NCBI RefSeq assembly: GCF_900108115.1
Contig: NZ_FTPU01000013.1
Location: 28,124-92,123, forward strand
Source: Epilithonimonas bovis DSM 19482
Lineage (GTDB): Bacteria; Bacteroidota; Bacteroidia; Flavobacteriales; Weeksellaceae
Direction of reading: 5' to 3'
Length of the DNA: 64,000 nt
Shown: positions 9,186 to 16,861 of the stretch, piece after piece
Position numbering within the stretch: the first letter of the stretch is position 1
How the letters are laid out: every line of letters starts with the position of its first letter
Made by a program: the position numbers and the translations under genes
Notes under the pieces: model-generated
Told to the model about the DNA's origin: nothing
The model's input: only the letters and a program-made list of their open reading frames with translations
Databases searched by the model: none

Positions 9186-9464
9186 TTATTCTTTCATAAT
9201 TTTTTTGACTAAGTTTTTCTCTACTTCTGAGTTAGATGGACTATAATTTGTCAACAACCAATTATCAATTTTCACCCGTTCAAAGAATAACATTTTTCCA
9301 CTAGGTTTTGAATAGGGAATCAGTCGTCGATGCGCAAGTTTATAAATGTAAGAGCATTTAAAACCTGTATATTTAGATAGTTCTTTGACGTTAAAAACAG
9401 TTTTTAGACCCAATAAATATTGTTCAATATTTTCAAGCTTTTCTAATAACACTTCATTTTCCAT
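9186..9464 (-). CDS. Helix-turn-helix DNA-binding protein, excisionase-like
   Basis: A 92-residue protein with an N-terminal coiled segment followed by a MerR/excisionase-type helix-turn-helix (VKELSKYTGFKCSYIYKLAHR) and a KPSGKMLFFERVKIDNWL wing, as in small Bacteroidota excisionases. It lies 190 bp from the tRNA attachment fragment but on the chromosomal side, so it may belong to an older or nested element. DNA binding is clear; an excision role is inferred. Confidence 0.65.
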   Translation of the reverse strand: MENEVLLEKLENIEQYLLGLKTVFNVKELSKYTGFKCSYIYKLAHRRLIPYSKPSGKMLFFERVKIDNWLLTNYSPSNSEVEKNLVKKIMKE

Positions 9465-9615
9465 TTCTTATATTTTATAAGGCAAGTTCCTAGAAATAGT
9501 TATAAAACTTTATTGAAGGAGTCTAAAGGTATAATTTGGCTTTAGAATAGAGAAGAAAAAAATTGATCTAAGTACCACTACTTGTGTTACCTATGTGTTA
9601 CCCATTAAAAACAAT

Positions 9616-9641
9616 AAGCACCTACATTTCTGTAAGTGCTT
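9616..9641 (-). terminator. Terminator of the tRNA-Met fragment
   Basis: On the minus strand AAGCACTTAC and GTAGGTGCTT form a 10-bp stem (one G-T pair), followed by a T-rich run. It lies 12 bp beyond the 3' end of the tRNA fragment, as expected for the native tRNA terminator left on the chromosomal side of the insertion. Confidence 0.7.
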
Positions 9642-9652
9642 GATTTTAAACG

Positions 9653-9694
9653 TGGTCCCACCTGGGCTCGAACCAGGGACCACCTGATTATGAG
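9653..9694 (-). other. Attachment site: 3' part of tRNA-Met(CAT)
   Basis: On the minus strand this begins in the anticodon loop (CTCATAA, anticodon CAT), continues through the 3' anticodon arm (TCAGG), the T arm (CCTGG TTCGAGC CCAGG) and the acceptor strand (TGGGACCA). The D arm and 5' half are missing. A 3' tRNA part of this kind is the usual product of tyrosine-integrase insertion into a tRNA gene: the intact gene should lie at the other end of the element. Here the chromosome is to the left and the element interior to the right. Confidence 0.8.
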
Positions 9695-9804
9695 GGATAA
9701 CTTTGCCTAGAAAATGGCATCAAACGCTGTTAAAACGATGATTTGTGTAGTATGATAATCTTAATTATAGTATAATGTTACTGATATTGTTACTCAATAA
9801 ATTA
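9695..9804. other. Short non-coding stretch inside the element end
   Basis: No gene is seen. Two TGTTACT copies at 9778-9794 resemble the paired TGTTACC copies at 9583-9604 on the other side of the attachment site and could be arm-type integrase sites. No integrase gene is near. Confidence 0.3.
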
Positions 9805-10353
9805 CTATTCACAAGCGCTCCAGCCGTCATTTGTTTTATTTAAATTCAAATCTTTTATTACTGATTTTTGGCTATCTTCAACTAATATGGAAAAAGGTGA
9901 AGTACTAACAATACTAATTTCTGCTTTTACTTTTGCGGTATTGGAAGAAGGATTTTCATGAACTGATTCTATTTTCTCCACTTGAAACTTAATTGCTTTT
10001 ACAAAAGTCTCTGTCATATCTGGAAATTTTTTAGAAGTACTCGAATTCACAATGTATCTTTTAGCATCACCAGTTAAATGTAAATTATAATAAATACCAA
10101 GACCTCCGATATAACTTAATGAATCAAATTTAACTAATCCATCTTTTTGCAATTCTTTTAAATTTTTAAAGTAATTCAATGTTTCTTTGGAATATGATCT
10201 TACAAGCCTGTCACCTTCAAAAATCTTAATATTTTCAGCCTTATCTTTAGAGAAACATTGGTTTATAACTTCCTTTGCTTTTTCATTTGTTAGTTTTTTT
10301 GAACAACTTACGATTGAACAAATAATTCCCCCAAAAAATAATATTTTTTTCAT
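9805..10353 (-). CDS. Lipoprotein of unknown function
   Basis: A 182-residue exported lipoprotein. Residues 1-17 form a signal peptide ending in a lipobox (SIVSC). The mature part is polar with no recognised domain. It starts one base after the stop of the repressor gene, so the two are likely cotranscribed. A lipoprotein beside the repressor is a common cargo position, for instance for exclusion or lysogenic-conversion proteins, but no such role can be shown here. Confidence 0.65.
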   Translation of the reverse strand: MKKILFFGGIICSIVSCSKKLTNEKAKEVINQCFSKDKAENIKIFEGDRLVRSYSKETLNYFKNLKELQKDGLVKFDSLSYIGGLGIYYNLHLTGDAKRYIVNSSTSKKFPDMTETFVKAIKFQVEKIESVHENPSSNTAKVKAEISIVSTSPFSILVEDSQKSVIKDLNLNKTNDGWSACE

Positions 10354-10354
10354 C

Positions 10355-10798
10355 TTAATTTTTTTTTAGAATTTCTATTAAAGTTGTGATTTGTTGTTGA
10401 CTTTCTGATAATTGGTTTTGACTTTTTGATAATTGTTCCTGACTCGTTTTTAGCCTATCAGTTAACTCTTTTTGTAAATCCTGATAATTTTTCTGCAATT
10501 CTATCATATTAGAAAATTCGTTATGTGATATTGTAACATTGCCATTAACCCCATTAATGTTATGATTTCCATTTCCTTGTGTTATTATTTCTTGAGAATT
10601 GTTTAACATAGTTCCTAAACCTGTTTTCCACCAGTCTATGTTAAGGTCAGGAAATGCATCAGAAATCTTTTGTAGAGTTTTCTCTCTAATATTATCTCCG
10701 AAATTATTCACAAAACCATTAGATAGCCCAGCGCTTTTTTCAAAATCTGTGTTTTTTAATTTTTTGTATTCTATATACTCGAGTAATCTCTCTTTCAT
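10355..10798 (-). CDS. Phage-type repressor with N-terminal helix-turn-helix
   Basis: A 147-residue regulator. Residues 1-65 form a helix-turn-helix of the Bacteroidota phage-repressor kind (KNTDFEKSAGLSNGFVNN, then REKTLQKISDAFPDLNIDWW). The C-terminal half is a Gln- and Ser-rich coiled coil with heptad-like SQNQLSESQQQ repeats, and there is no LexA-type peptidase domain. It is transcribed away from a small DNA-binding gene at 10945, with an inverted repeat between them that is a likely operator. It may set the maintenance state of the element. Confidence 0.75.
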   Translation of the reverse strand: MKERLLEYIEYKKLKNTDFEKSAGLSNGFVNNFGDNIREKTLQKISDAFPDLNIDWWKTGLGTMLNNSQEIITQGNGNHNINGVNGNVTISHNEFSNMIELQKNYQDLQKELTDRLKTSQEQLSKSQNQLSESQQQITTLIEILKKN

Positions 10799-10838
10799 GC
10801 TAATTTACTGTGAACCAAATGTTTATATCAAAAAAATG

Positions 10839-10867
10839 AAATAATTCTAAATTTTTTTGAATTATTT
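10839..10867. promoter_or_regulatory. Inverted-repeat operator candidate between divergent regulators
   Basis: Perfect 9-bp arms AAATAATTC and GAATTATTT are separated by 11 bases. The site lies between the leftward repressor gene and the rightward gene at 10945, close to both likely promoters, so either protein could bind it. Confidence 0.45.
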
Positions 10868-10901
10868 TCTAATATTCTTAGTTTTTTAGATTTTAATTCT
10901 A

Positions 10902-10909
10902 TACATTTG
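10902..10909 (+). promoter_or_regulatory. Promoter -7 box for the rightward replication-control genes
   Basis: TACATTTG matches the Bacteroidota -7 consensus TAnnTTTG and lies 35 bp before the start at 10945. No clear TTG -33 box is seen about 20 bp upstream, so the promoter may be weak or need an activator. Confidence 0.45.
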
Positions 10910-10944
10910 TATTATAATATATATTACAAATATAAATAAAAAAT

Positions 10945-11166
10945 ATGAAGGCAATCCTAATGAATAAAGTTAGCGTAAAAATTATTGACAAAATACTCAA
11001 TGATAATGATTTTAGTATGGAGCTAGCATCACGGCTAGGAATCCAACAACAGTCAGTTAAAGGATTAGCTAGGAGAAACAGCAATAAGCTAACATTATAT
11101 CAAGCAGTAAAATTCTATTTAGAAAAAGGAATTTTAGAATCTGAAATTTTTGATTCTAAAAAATAA
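10945..11166 (+). CDS. Small helix-turn-helix protein
   Basis: A 73-residue protein with a central helix-turn-helix (ELASRLGIQQQSVKGLARR) and a short acidic end. It is divergent from the repressor gene and heads the rightward run that leads to rep, so it probably acts as a Cro-like switch protein. A second start at residue 6 (MNKVSV) is possible. Confidence 0.65.
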   Translation: MKAILMNKVSVKIIDKILNDNDFSMELASRLGIQQQSVKGLARRNSNKLTLYQAVKFYLEKGILESEIFDSKK

Positions 11167-11190
11167 ATTTTAACTCACTAAAATTTATGT

Positions 11191-11412
11191 ATGAGTAAGA
11201 AGATAACAAATTCAGAGATAAAAAATATGAAGTCTCAACTTCGTACAATAATAACTTTTGCTACAATTCTAGAAGCTAAAGTAGATGCTTTTCTGGACGG
11301 TGTGGGAGCCGTCCAAGAAAAGAATAAAGAATCAGAAGAAAATAGAAAGGAAACTGAAATAAAATTCCATAAATCATTAAAAGTTAAGAATAATGGAGAA
11401 AACACATATTGA
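11191..11412 (+). CDS. Small coiled-coil protein of the replication module
   Basis: A 73-residue charged protein, rich in Lys and Glu, with a helical N-terminal half and a strongly charged C-terminal helix (EKNKESEENRKETEIKFHK). The family is not recognised. It overlaps the next gene by 20 bp and is separated from the previous one by 24 bp, consistent with one rightward operon. Confidence 0.55.
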   Translation: MSKKITNSEIKNMKSQLRTIITFATILEAKVDAFLDGVGAVQEKNKESEENRKETEIKFHKSLKVKNNGENTY

Positions 11413-11659
11413 CCCTTCAACACCAATAAGTCAATTGACAGTTGAGCAGTATTTACACCTATTTGGATCCATATCAAAACCGAAAAGATATGAATATGGT
11501 TTAAATGGAATAGCTAAAATATTCGGTTGCTCAAAAGATACTGCCCAAAGAATAAAAAAATCCGGAGTTATAGACGATGCCATATATCAAAACAAAAACA
11601 TAATAGTAATTGATGTTGAAGCTGCATTGGAATTATTTCGTGAAAATCCAAGGAAATGA
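11393..11659 (+). CDS. DUF3853-like DNA-binding protein
   Basis: An 88-residue protein with the pattern YGLNGIAKIFGCSKDTAQRI-KKSG followed by a short beta element and a C-terminal helix (VDVEAALELF). This is the helix-turn-helix layout of the DUF3853 family found in Bacteroidota mobile elements. It overlaps both neighbours by a few bases, so translation is probably coupled. Its target is likely the nearby replication region. Confidence 0.7.
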   Translation: MEKTHIDPSTPISQLTVEQYLHLFGSISKPKRYEYGLNGIAKIFGCSKDTAQRIKKSGVIDDAIYQNKNIIVIDVEAALELFRENPRK

Positions 11660-12357
11660 AATATATTGAATTAATCTCCAATTTTTGGGAATATAACAAA
11701 AAGGATACATTAGGAACTTCCACTATAATTTTTTATTTCTTCCTAATAAACAAATGGTATCTTAAAAATGAACAATCTTTTTTCTTATCAGATATTGAAA
11801 TAAGTAAAAGTTTAAGAATTAATGCTGTTACGATAAGAAGTGTAAAGAAGATTTTACAAGAAAAAGGATTTATTAATTACCAAACAAGAAACGGTGTTCC
11901 ATGCCGATATGAAATAACAAGTAGATTTCCTCTAGAAACTCTTGATGAGCAAAACCAAGCAAACAATCCGGTAATTGATGTTAAAACCGCTCCAAAACAG
12001 AATACCAAAAAGTCTAAAAAAGTAAATAAAAAAACTACAAATCCGACACATATACAAAGTGAAGTGGATAAGGTCATTGTAAAATCTAATGTTTTAGAAA
12101 ATAATGCTAAAGATATCCCAAGCAAAGATGTCTTTCTTGATTTCGCAAAAAAATTACCCAATTTCGAATCTCACCTTGAAAATAAGATTGTACAACAATA
12201 CGATATTTGGCTGAAAAACAATTGGAACAATAGGCTAAATAGGCCTATAACTAATTGGGAAAACTCCCTTAAGAATATCCTTCCTTATCTTCTTGATGAA
12301 CATAGCAAAGAACTAAAAAAAATCCCAACCATAAAACCACCAAGCACTTCTAAATAA
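11656..12357 (+). CDS. Helix-turn-helix replication-associated protein
   Basis: A 233-residue protein. The N-terminal half (about 1-95) reads as a winged helix of the kind in plasmid and phage replication regulators (FFLSDIEISKSLRINAVTIR, then KKILQEKGFINYQTRNG). A Lys- and Thr-rich linker follows, then a C-terminal domain with FAKKLPNFESHLENKIVQQYD and WENSLKNILPYL, which recalls DnaT/DnaD-like helicase-loading parts. The start overlaps the DUF3853-like stop by 4 bp. A role in replication is inferred from the adjacent rep gene and iterons. Confidence 0.6.
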   Translation: MKYIELISNFWEYNKKDTLGTSTIIFYFFLINKWYLKNEQSFFLSDIEISKSLRINAVTIRSVKKILQEKGFINYQTRNGVPCRYEITSRFPLETLDEQNQANNPVIDVKTAPKQNTKKSKKVNKKTTNPTHIQSEVDKVIVKSNVLENNAKDIPSKDVFLDFAKKLPNFESHLENKIVQQYDIWLKNNWNNRLNRPITNWENSLKNILPYLLDEHSKELKKIPTIKPPSTSK

Positions 12358-12363
12358 ATAACT

Positions 12364-12546
12364 ATGCAAATAGATCATCCAACTCATCAAAACAAAAAAC
12401 AAAGAGAGGAAGCAATTAAACTTCTCGAAAGTTTAAAAGCAAATCCGCTTTCCAAAAAAGCTATTGTAGTACCTAAAGGATTTAGTAATGATTTTGAAAA
12501 ATTCAAAAAAGACATTGCTAAAAAGAAGGCAAAATTAAATTCTTAA
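12364..12546 (+). CDS. Small basic protein upstream of rep
   Basis: A 60-residue, very basic, helical protein (REEAIKLLESLKANPLSKKA, then DIAKKKAKLNS). No known family. It lies 6 bp after the previous gene and 15 bp before rep, so it is part of the same operon and may bind nucleic acid. Confidence 0.5.
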   Translation: MQIDHPTHQNKKQREEAIKLLESLKANPLSKKAIVVPKGFSNDFEKFKKDIAKKKAKLNS

Positions 12547-12561
12547 TTAAATTCTTAAGCT

Positions 12562-13641
12562 ATGGGCCAAGATAAAGTAATCAGAAAAATTTTCGAAAAT
12601 TCAAATCAGCACGATTTAATACGATTAGGTAATAAATTCGTAGATGACTTTCTTTTTGAAGATAATCAGATCGCCGATATTCCAATTAATGCTTTGAGGG
12701 TAATTTTCAATATTGTCTCCCTACTAGCATCTGATCAGTTCCGCCCCCAAGATCACCCAAAACAACTAAGCTTATTTGATCAGGAATTTGAAACGGATAA
12801 TAATGTATTTGCTGCAATGAAGATAAAAAACACTAAAATTTCACCTTCTGGTTCTACAAAACAAGTTATAGATGCTTATGAATTTCTGACCAAGTTCAAA
12901 ATGGGCTGGTATAAGTCAACGAACTGTCAAGGCAAGGAAATTAAGACTTACGGGGGTCTAATTTCTACTCCATCCTATGACCAAAGGGGATATACAACGT
13001 TTCTAATTAGTAGTTACTGGTTAAAAAAATTAATGATTATTCCTGAATACAATATAGTCTTATACAATCTAGTGTATAATATAAAAAACAACAAACATGT
13101 TTTATTTGCTATTTGGTTGAAAAAAATTCCTAATGCTGGAACACTTTTAAAACTTTCAACCTTCAATAAGAAATTTGGGCTTAACTATAAGAATACAAAA
13201 GATTTTTGTACTAAATTCTTGAATCCTGCGAGAGTTAACCTGGATAAATATAATGATCTAAGCTTCAATTATAAACAAGAATCCGGAAGTATTATAATAA
13301 TTCCTTATTATACTAAGACAATTGAAGATCAAGAAATATCAATACATACAAAGGAAAATTTGGAAATAAAATATCGCTTGAATTATCTCCAAAAACGTTA
13401 TGGATTATCAACTAATGATTTTAGCAATTTTGCTTACCATTATAAAAAAATGCCAACAACAAGAAAACTGATCGAAAATGCTTATAAAGAATTTATTTCT
13501 CGAACAAGATCACAAAATGTGAAATCAACAGAGTACCAAGGTTCGGGTTTTTTGAAACAAATTCAGAGTATTATAATTGAGTTTTATGGAGCATCTAAAG
13601 CTGCTCAATCCATTCCTAACGGTTATCCAAAAATTATGTAA
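12562..13641 (+). CDS. Replication initiator protein (Rep_3 type)
   Basis: A 359-residue protein with the size and layout of iteron-binding initiators: an N-terminal region with NALRVIFNIVSLL and a SLFDQEF segment, then two winged-helix-like halves (SYWLKKLMIIPEYNIVLYNL; LLKLSTFNKKFGLNYKNTKDF). It would bind the ten iterons that begin one base after its stop codon and open the origin. The close pairing of initiator and iterons is strong contextual support; the family call is from the pattern. It implies the element can or could replicate as a plasmid. Confidence 0.75.
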   Translation: MGQDKVIRKIFENSNQHDLIRLGNKFVDDFLFEDNQIADIPINALRVIFNIVSLLASDQFRPQDHPKQLSLFDQEFETDNNVFAAMKIKNTKISPSGSTKQVIDAYEFLTKFKMGWYKSTNCQGKEIKTYGGLISTPSYDQRGYTTFLISSYWLKKLMIIPEYNIVLYNLVYNIKNNKHVLFAIWLKKIPNAGTLLKLSTFNKKFGLNYKNTKDFCTKFLNPARVNLDKYNDLSFNYKQESGSIIIIPYYTKTIEDQEISIHTKENLEIKYRLNYLQKRYGLSTNDFSNFAYHYKKMPTTRKLIENAYKEFISRTRSQNVKSTEYQGSGFLKQIQSIIIEFYGASKAAQSIPNGYPKIM

Positions 13642-13929
13642 TTCGGAATTGCACTCCTCCTAATTCGGAATTGCACTCCCCCTACTTTCGGAATTGCACT
13701 CCCCAAAGTTAAAGAAATGTTAAAATATATATTAATTATCAAACTATTTCGGAATTGCACTCCCCTTAATTCGGAATTGCACTCCCCCAAAAAAATAAAA
13801 TCAAATAACAATTCGGATTACAACTCCCCTTTTCGGAATTGCACTCCCCCAAAAAAACAAGGTATTTCGGAATTGCACTCCTTAAATTTCGGAATTGCAC
13901 TCCCCTTGCTTTCGGAATTGCACTCCCCC
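13642..13929 (+). repeat. Ten-iteron replication origin
   Basis: Ten direct repeats with core TTCGGAATTGCACTCC start at 13642, 13664, 13687, 13748, 13770, 13812, 13832, 13866, 13888 and 13911. Nine are exact in the core; the one at 13812 is altered (GGATTACAACTCC). Spacing is about 20-23 bp within groups, with three longer gaps of 34-61 bp. Placed right after rep, this is a typical iteron origin and handcuffing array. Frames seen across it are only shadows of the repeats. Confidence 0.9.
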
Positions 13930-14063
13930 CAAAAAATGCTACAAGCTCTATTAACAAAGAGGTAGTCCATTATCATAAAAAGTATTTTAAAAGTAATTAA
14001 AAAGTTTTTTTTTTTTTTTAAAAAAGGAAAAAAGTTTGAAAAATAGTTGCAGAAAGAAAAATT
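13930..14063 (+). other. AT-rich segment after the iterons
   Basis: No gene. It holds a 14-base T run near 14006-14019 in strongly AT-rich DNA, which could be the DNA-unwinding part of the origin. Confidence 0.4.
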
Positions 14064-14384
14064 ATGGCTTTGAAAAAACGAATCAATATTGATAATGCCA
14101 CTTCGTTCAAATTAGAATATTTCGAAGGTGGTTCTGAATTAAAAGAAAAGATTTTTAATTCTTACAAAGCAATGGAACAATTTCACAAGCGGCAAAGCGA
14201 CTTCATGTATTTAGACATAAACCGCTACGCTTTGGTAGATAAAACTTGGCACAAATTCATACAGCTTAGATCACCTTTTGTCTTTGAAAAAGAAATTGAA
14301 TTTATAAACAGAGTTTTTAACGAAAAATTTGAAGTTGAAAATCTTCAAAATTCAAATAATGAAGAAAAAAATCTTCAAAAATAA
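14064..14384 (+). CDS. Hypothetical protein upstream of the cytosine methyltransferase
   Basis: A 106-residue soluble protein with a basic start (MALKKRINIDN), aromatic middle (FHKRQSDFMYLDINRYALVD) and acidic tail. The family is unknown. It lies 5 bp before the methyltransferase gene and is probably cotranscribed with it. Confidence 0.55.
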   Translation: MALKKRINIDNATSFKLEYFEGGSELKEKIFNSYKAMEQFHKRQSDFMYLDINRYALVDKTWHKFIQLRSPFVFEKEIEFINRVFNEKFEVENLQNSNNEEKNLQK

Positions 14385-14389
14385 CATGT

Positions 14390-16213
14390 ATGAAAAATAA
14401 ATACTTAACACTCGGGGCTTTAGTTATATCGCTTCTTTACGTTGATTTGTTTTGCGGAGCCGGTGGAACTTCTACCGGAGTTGAATCGGCCAAAGTGCAC
14501 AATCAAAAGTGTGCAAAAGTGATTGCTTGTGTCAATCATGATGCTAATGCAATTGCATCACATGCATTTAACCATCCCGATACATTACATTTTACCGAAG
14601 ACATTCGCACTTTAAATGTAAATAAAGATTCAGAACTAGTGAAGCATATCGCAGAAATGCGAAAAAAGTACCCATTTGCAAAGGTCGTTCTTTGGGCTTC
14701 CCTGGAATGCACAAATCACAGTAAGGCAAAAGGTGGAATGTCAAGGGATGCCGATAGTCGCACATTAGCCGAACATTTATTTCGATACATCGAAGCAATA
14801 AATCCAGATTCGATACAGATTGAAAATGTAGAAGAATTTTTAATATGGGGACCACTAATTCCTAAAGTAGTTGAAAAAGATGGAACTTCATATTGTCCAT
14901 TAACACCTCTTATGAAGCCAATTTGGATTCCAGATCCAGAAAGGAAGTCAGAATATTATAATAAGTGGGTAGATAAAGTAAAAAAGTATTACTACAATTA
15001 TGATTACCGAATTTTAAATTCTGCGGATTTTGGAGCTTTGACATCAAGAAAAAGATTCTTTGCACAATTCAATAAATCTGAATTTCCGATTGTATGGCCG
15101 GAACCAACACACGCAAAAAATCCTGTTTCCGGATTGTTTGAAAGTTTGGAAAAATGGAGAGCTGTGAAAGAAGTTTTGGATTTTGATGATGAAGGTGTTT
15201 CAATATTTGGAAGAAAGAAACCATTGGTTGAAGCTTCATTGGAAAGAATTTGGCATGGTCTAATAAAGTTCGTTGCAGGTGGAAAAGATAAATGGTTATT
15301 GAAATACAATTCAATAAATAAAGAAACTAGAAAGCACACTCCACCAAGTATAGAAGAACCTTGTCCCGTTATTTCAACACAAGGAAGATTGGGTATTATC
15401 ACTTCAAAATTTTTATCAGCATATTATGGTAATGGCTTTACATCATCTGTCGATGAACCGTCTCCAACTGTTACTACAGGAGATAGATTTTCATTAATCA
15501 GTTCAACTTTTATCGATCAGCAATTTGGGAAAAGCAAACCTGCTGGAATTAATACGGTATTGGGTTGCATAACGACTAACCCGAAATATGCAAAAATTTC
15601 TACTTTCATAATGAACCAGTATTCGGGCGGTGGACAATCATCTGATATTAATAAACCAGCCCCGGCAATTCTGGCAACTCCGAAACAAAATCTAATCACC
15701 TGTGAAAAATGGGTGTTAAATACAAACTTTAAAAATACTGGAAGTTCAATTGATCAGCCTGCACCAACTGTGACAGCCAATAGGAAATGGCATTATCTGA
15801 TGGATGCACAATATAGCAGAGTTGGGAATGATGTAGAACAGCCTTGCTTCACATTAATTGCAAGGATGGACAAAACACCACCATATCTTATGGAAATTAC
15901 TCAAAGCGGTAAAATACCATCTTTCATCAAAATAGATGGAAATGTTGTAATCTATGAAATTTATGAAGATGATACACCAATGATGAAGAAAATTAAAGAG
16001 TTTATGGCATTGTATGGATTGTTGGACATCAAAATGAGAATGTTAAAAATTCAAGAGTTAAAAGAAATTATGGGGTTTCCGGCAGATTATAAATTAATAG
16101 GCACACAGGCAGAACAAAAAAAGTTTATTGGAAATGCAGTTGAAGTGACGATGGCCCGTAAAATATGTGAAGCATCTGCAAATAAATTATTGGAAATTAG
16201 AAAAGTTGCATAA
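14390..16213 (+). CDS. DNA (cytosine-5) methyltransferase with repeats in the variable region
   Basis: A 607-residue C5-methyltransferase. Motif I is VDLFCGAGGT (18-27), the catalytic motif is SLECTNHS with Cys107, ENV lies at 145-147, LTSRKRFFAQF is motif VIII, and MGFPADYKLIG plus FIGNAVEVTMA are motifs IX-X. The usual PPC loop is LEC here. The region between VIII and IX carries five repeats built on I(D/E)xPxPT, for example SVDEPSPTVTTGDRFSLI and SIDQPAPTVTANRKWHYL. No cognate restriction enzyme is seen, so it is probably a solitary methylase that protects transferred DNA. It has a TAATG junction with the next gene. Confidence 0.9.
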   Translation: MKNKYLTLGALVISLLYVDLFCGAGGTSTGVESAKVHNQKCAKVIACVNHDANAIASHAFNHPDTLHFTEDIRTLNVNKDSELVKHIAEMRKKYPFAKVVLWASLECTNHSKAKGGMSRDADSRTLAEHLFRYIEAINPDSIQIENVEEFLIWGPLIPKVVEKDGTSYCPLTPLMKPIWIPDPERKSEYYNKWVDKVKKYYYNYDYRILNSADFGALTSRKRFFAQFNKSEFPIVWPEPTHAKNPVSGLFESLEKWRAVKEVLDFDDEGVSIFGRKKPLVEASLERIWHGLIKFVAGGKDKWLLKYNSINKETRKHTPPSIEEPCPVISTQGRLGIITSKFLSAYYGNGFTSSVDEPSPTVTTGDRFSLISSTFIDQQFGKSKPAGINTVLGCITTNPKYAKISTFIMNQYSGGGQSSDINKPAPAILATPKQNLITCEKWVLNTNFKNTGSSIDQPAPTVTANRKWHYLMDAQYSRVGNDVEQPCFTLIARMDKTPPYLMEITQSGKIPSFIKIDGNVVIYEIYEDDTPMMKKIKEFMALYGLLDIKMRMLKIQELKEIMGFPADYKLIGTQAEQKKFIGNAVEVTMARKICEASANKLLEIRKVA

Positions 16214-16392
16214 TGATGATAGGAACTACTAAAACGCTCAATAAAAATATTATTGGCACCTCTAAATCAAAAGAAATGTGGGGCAAAAAAGGAGATGTGG
16301 TTAAGATCATTTCTGTAAGCGGAAGTGCTGTCATATACGAAAATGAGAATGGGAAAAGATTCCCTTGCAATATTAATGATTTAGAAAAATGA
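16213..16392 (+). CDS. Small KOW-like hypothetical protein
   Basis: A 59-residue basic protein whose middle (WGKKGDVVKIISVSGSAVIY) looks like a small beta-barrel, followed by ENGKRFPCNINDLEK. The start overlaps the methyltransferase stop (TAATG) and its end overlaps the next short frame by 4 bp, so it is translated within the methylase operon. Function unknown. Confidence 0.5.
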   Translation: MMIGTTKTLNKNIIGTSKSKEMWGKKGDVVKIISVSGSAVIYENENGKRFPCNINDLEK

Positions 16393-16454
16393 AAATAACA
16401 GATAAAATAACGATCATAATGTATGATAATGAAGAATTTAATCCTCAAAAATAA
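16389..16454 (+). pseudogene. Duplicated start of the adenine-type methyltransferase gene
   Basis: A 21-residue frame MKITDKITIIMYDNEEFNP that repeats the start of the methyltransferase at 16862 (MKITDKITMLL). The first 23 bases are identical in both (beginning ATGAAAATAACAGATAAAAT), then they diverge. It looks like a truncated duplicate left when the gene at 16476 was inserted. Confidence 0.5.
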
Positions 16455-16475
16455 TATCAACAAAGAATAAACAAA

Positions 16476-16853
16476 ATGAAAAAAAACAACTTTCATGAAC
16501 TGATGGAAATTGCATACGAAAAAGGTTCACTAATTTTTAATGAAAAATTTAAAAATTTTTCTACAGAATATAAAAATGAACATCTATATACATTTGCTCG
16601 AACAATAGAAGAGTTTTCTAGAAATTTTGAATTAGGTGTTTTAGTAAAAACATTTAATTCAAAATTATTGAAAGAGTTAATTGATCTTTTATATTCTGGA
16701 AATTATTCAAATGATGATATTATTTATTTTTATGGATTTATTCCAAATGAAAAAAAAAGTTTTTTTCCAGTTTATTTTGAAGAAGTAAAAATTTATGCTT
16801 TTGGTGTAATTATTTTTAATAGTGAAAGTGTAAATTATAAATCAATTAATTAA
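16476..16853 (+). CDS. Hypothetical protein between the two methyltransferase starts
   Basis: A 125-residue soluble protein rich in Phe, Lys and Glu (HELMEIAYEKGSLIFNEKF; FARTIEEFSRNFELGV). No family recognised. It is bracketed by two exact 23-bp copies of the methyltransferase start, so it may be a later insertion. It ends with a TAATG overlap to an ATG at 16853. Confidence 0.5.
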   Translation: MKKNNFHELMEIAYEKGSLIFNEKFKNFSTEYKNEHLYTFARTIEEFSRNFELGVLVKTFNSKLLKELIDLLYSGNYSNDDIIYFYGFIPNEKKSFFPVYFEEVKIYAFGVIIFNSESVNYKSIN

Positions 16854-16861
16854 TGATTTTT

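Noticed and set aside
9520..9541. AGTCTAAAGGTATAATTTGG as a fourth copy of the shared control core
   Set aside because: It needs gaps to align and lies on the chromosomal side of the attachment site; similarity may be chance.
13717..13965. Frames with repeated RNCTP or NSELHSP segments
   Set aside because: They are translations of the iterons, not genes.
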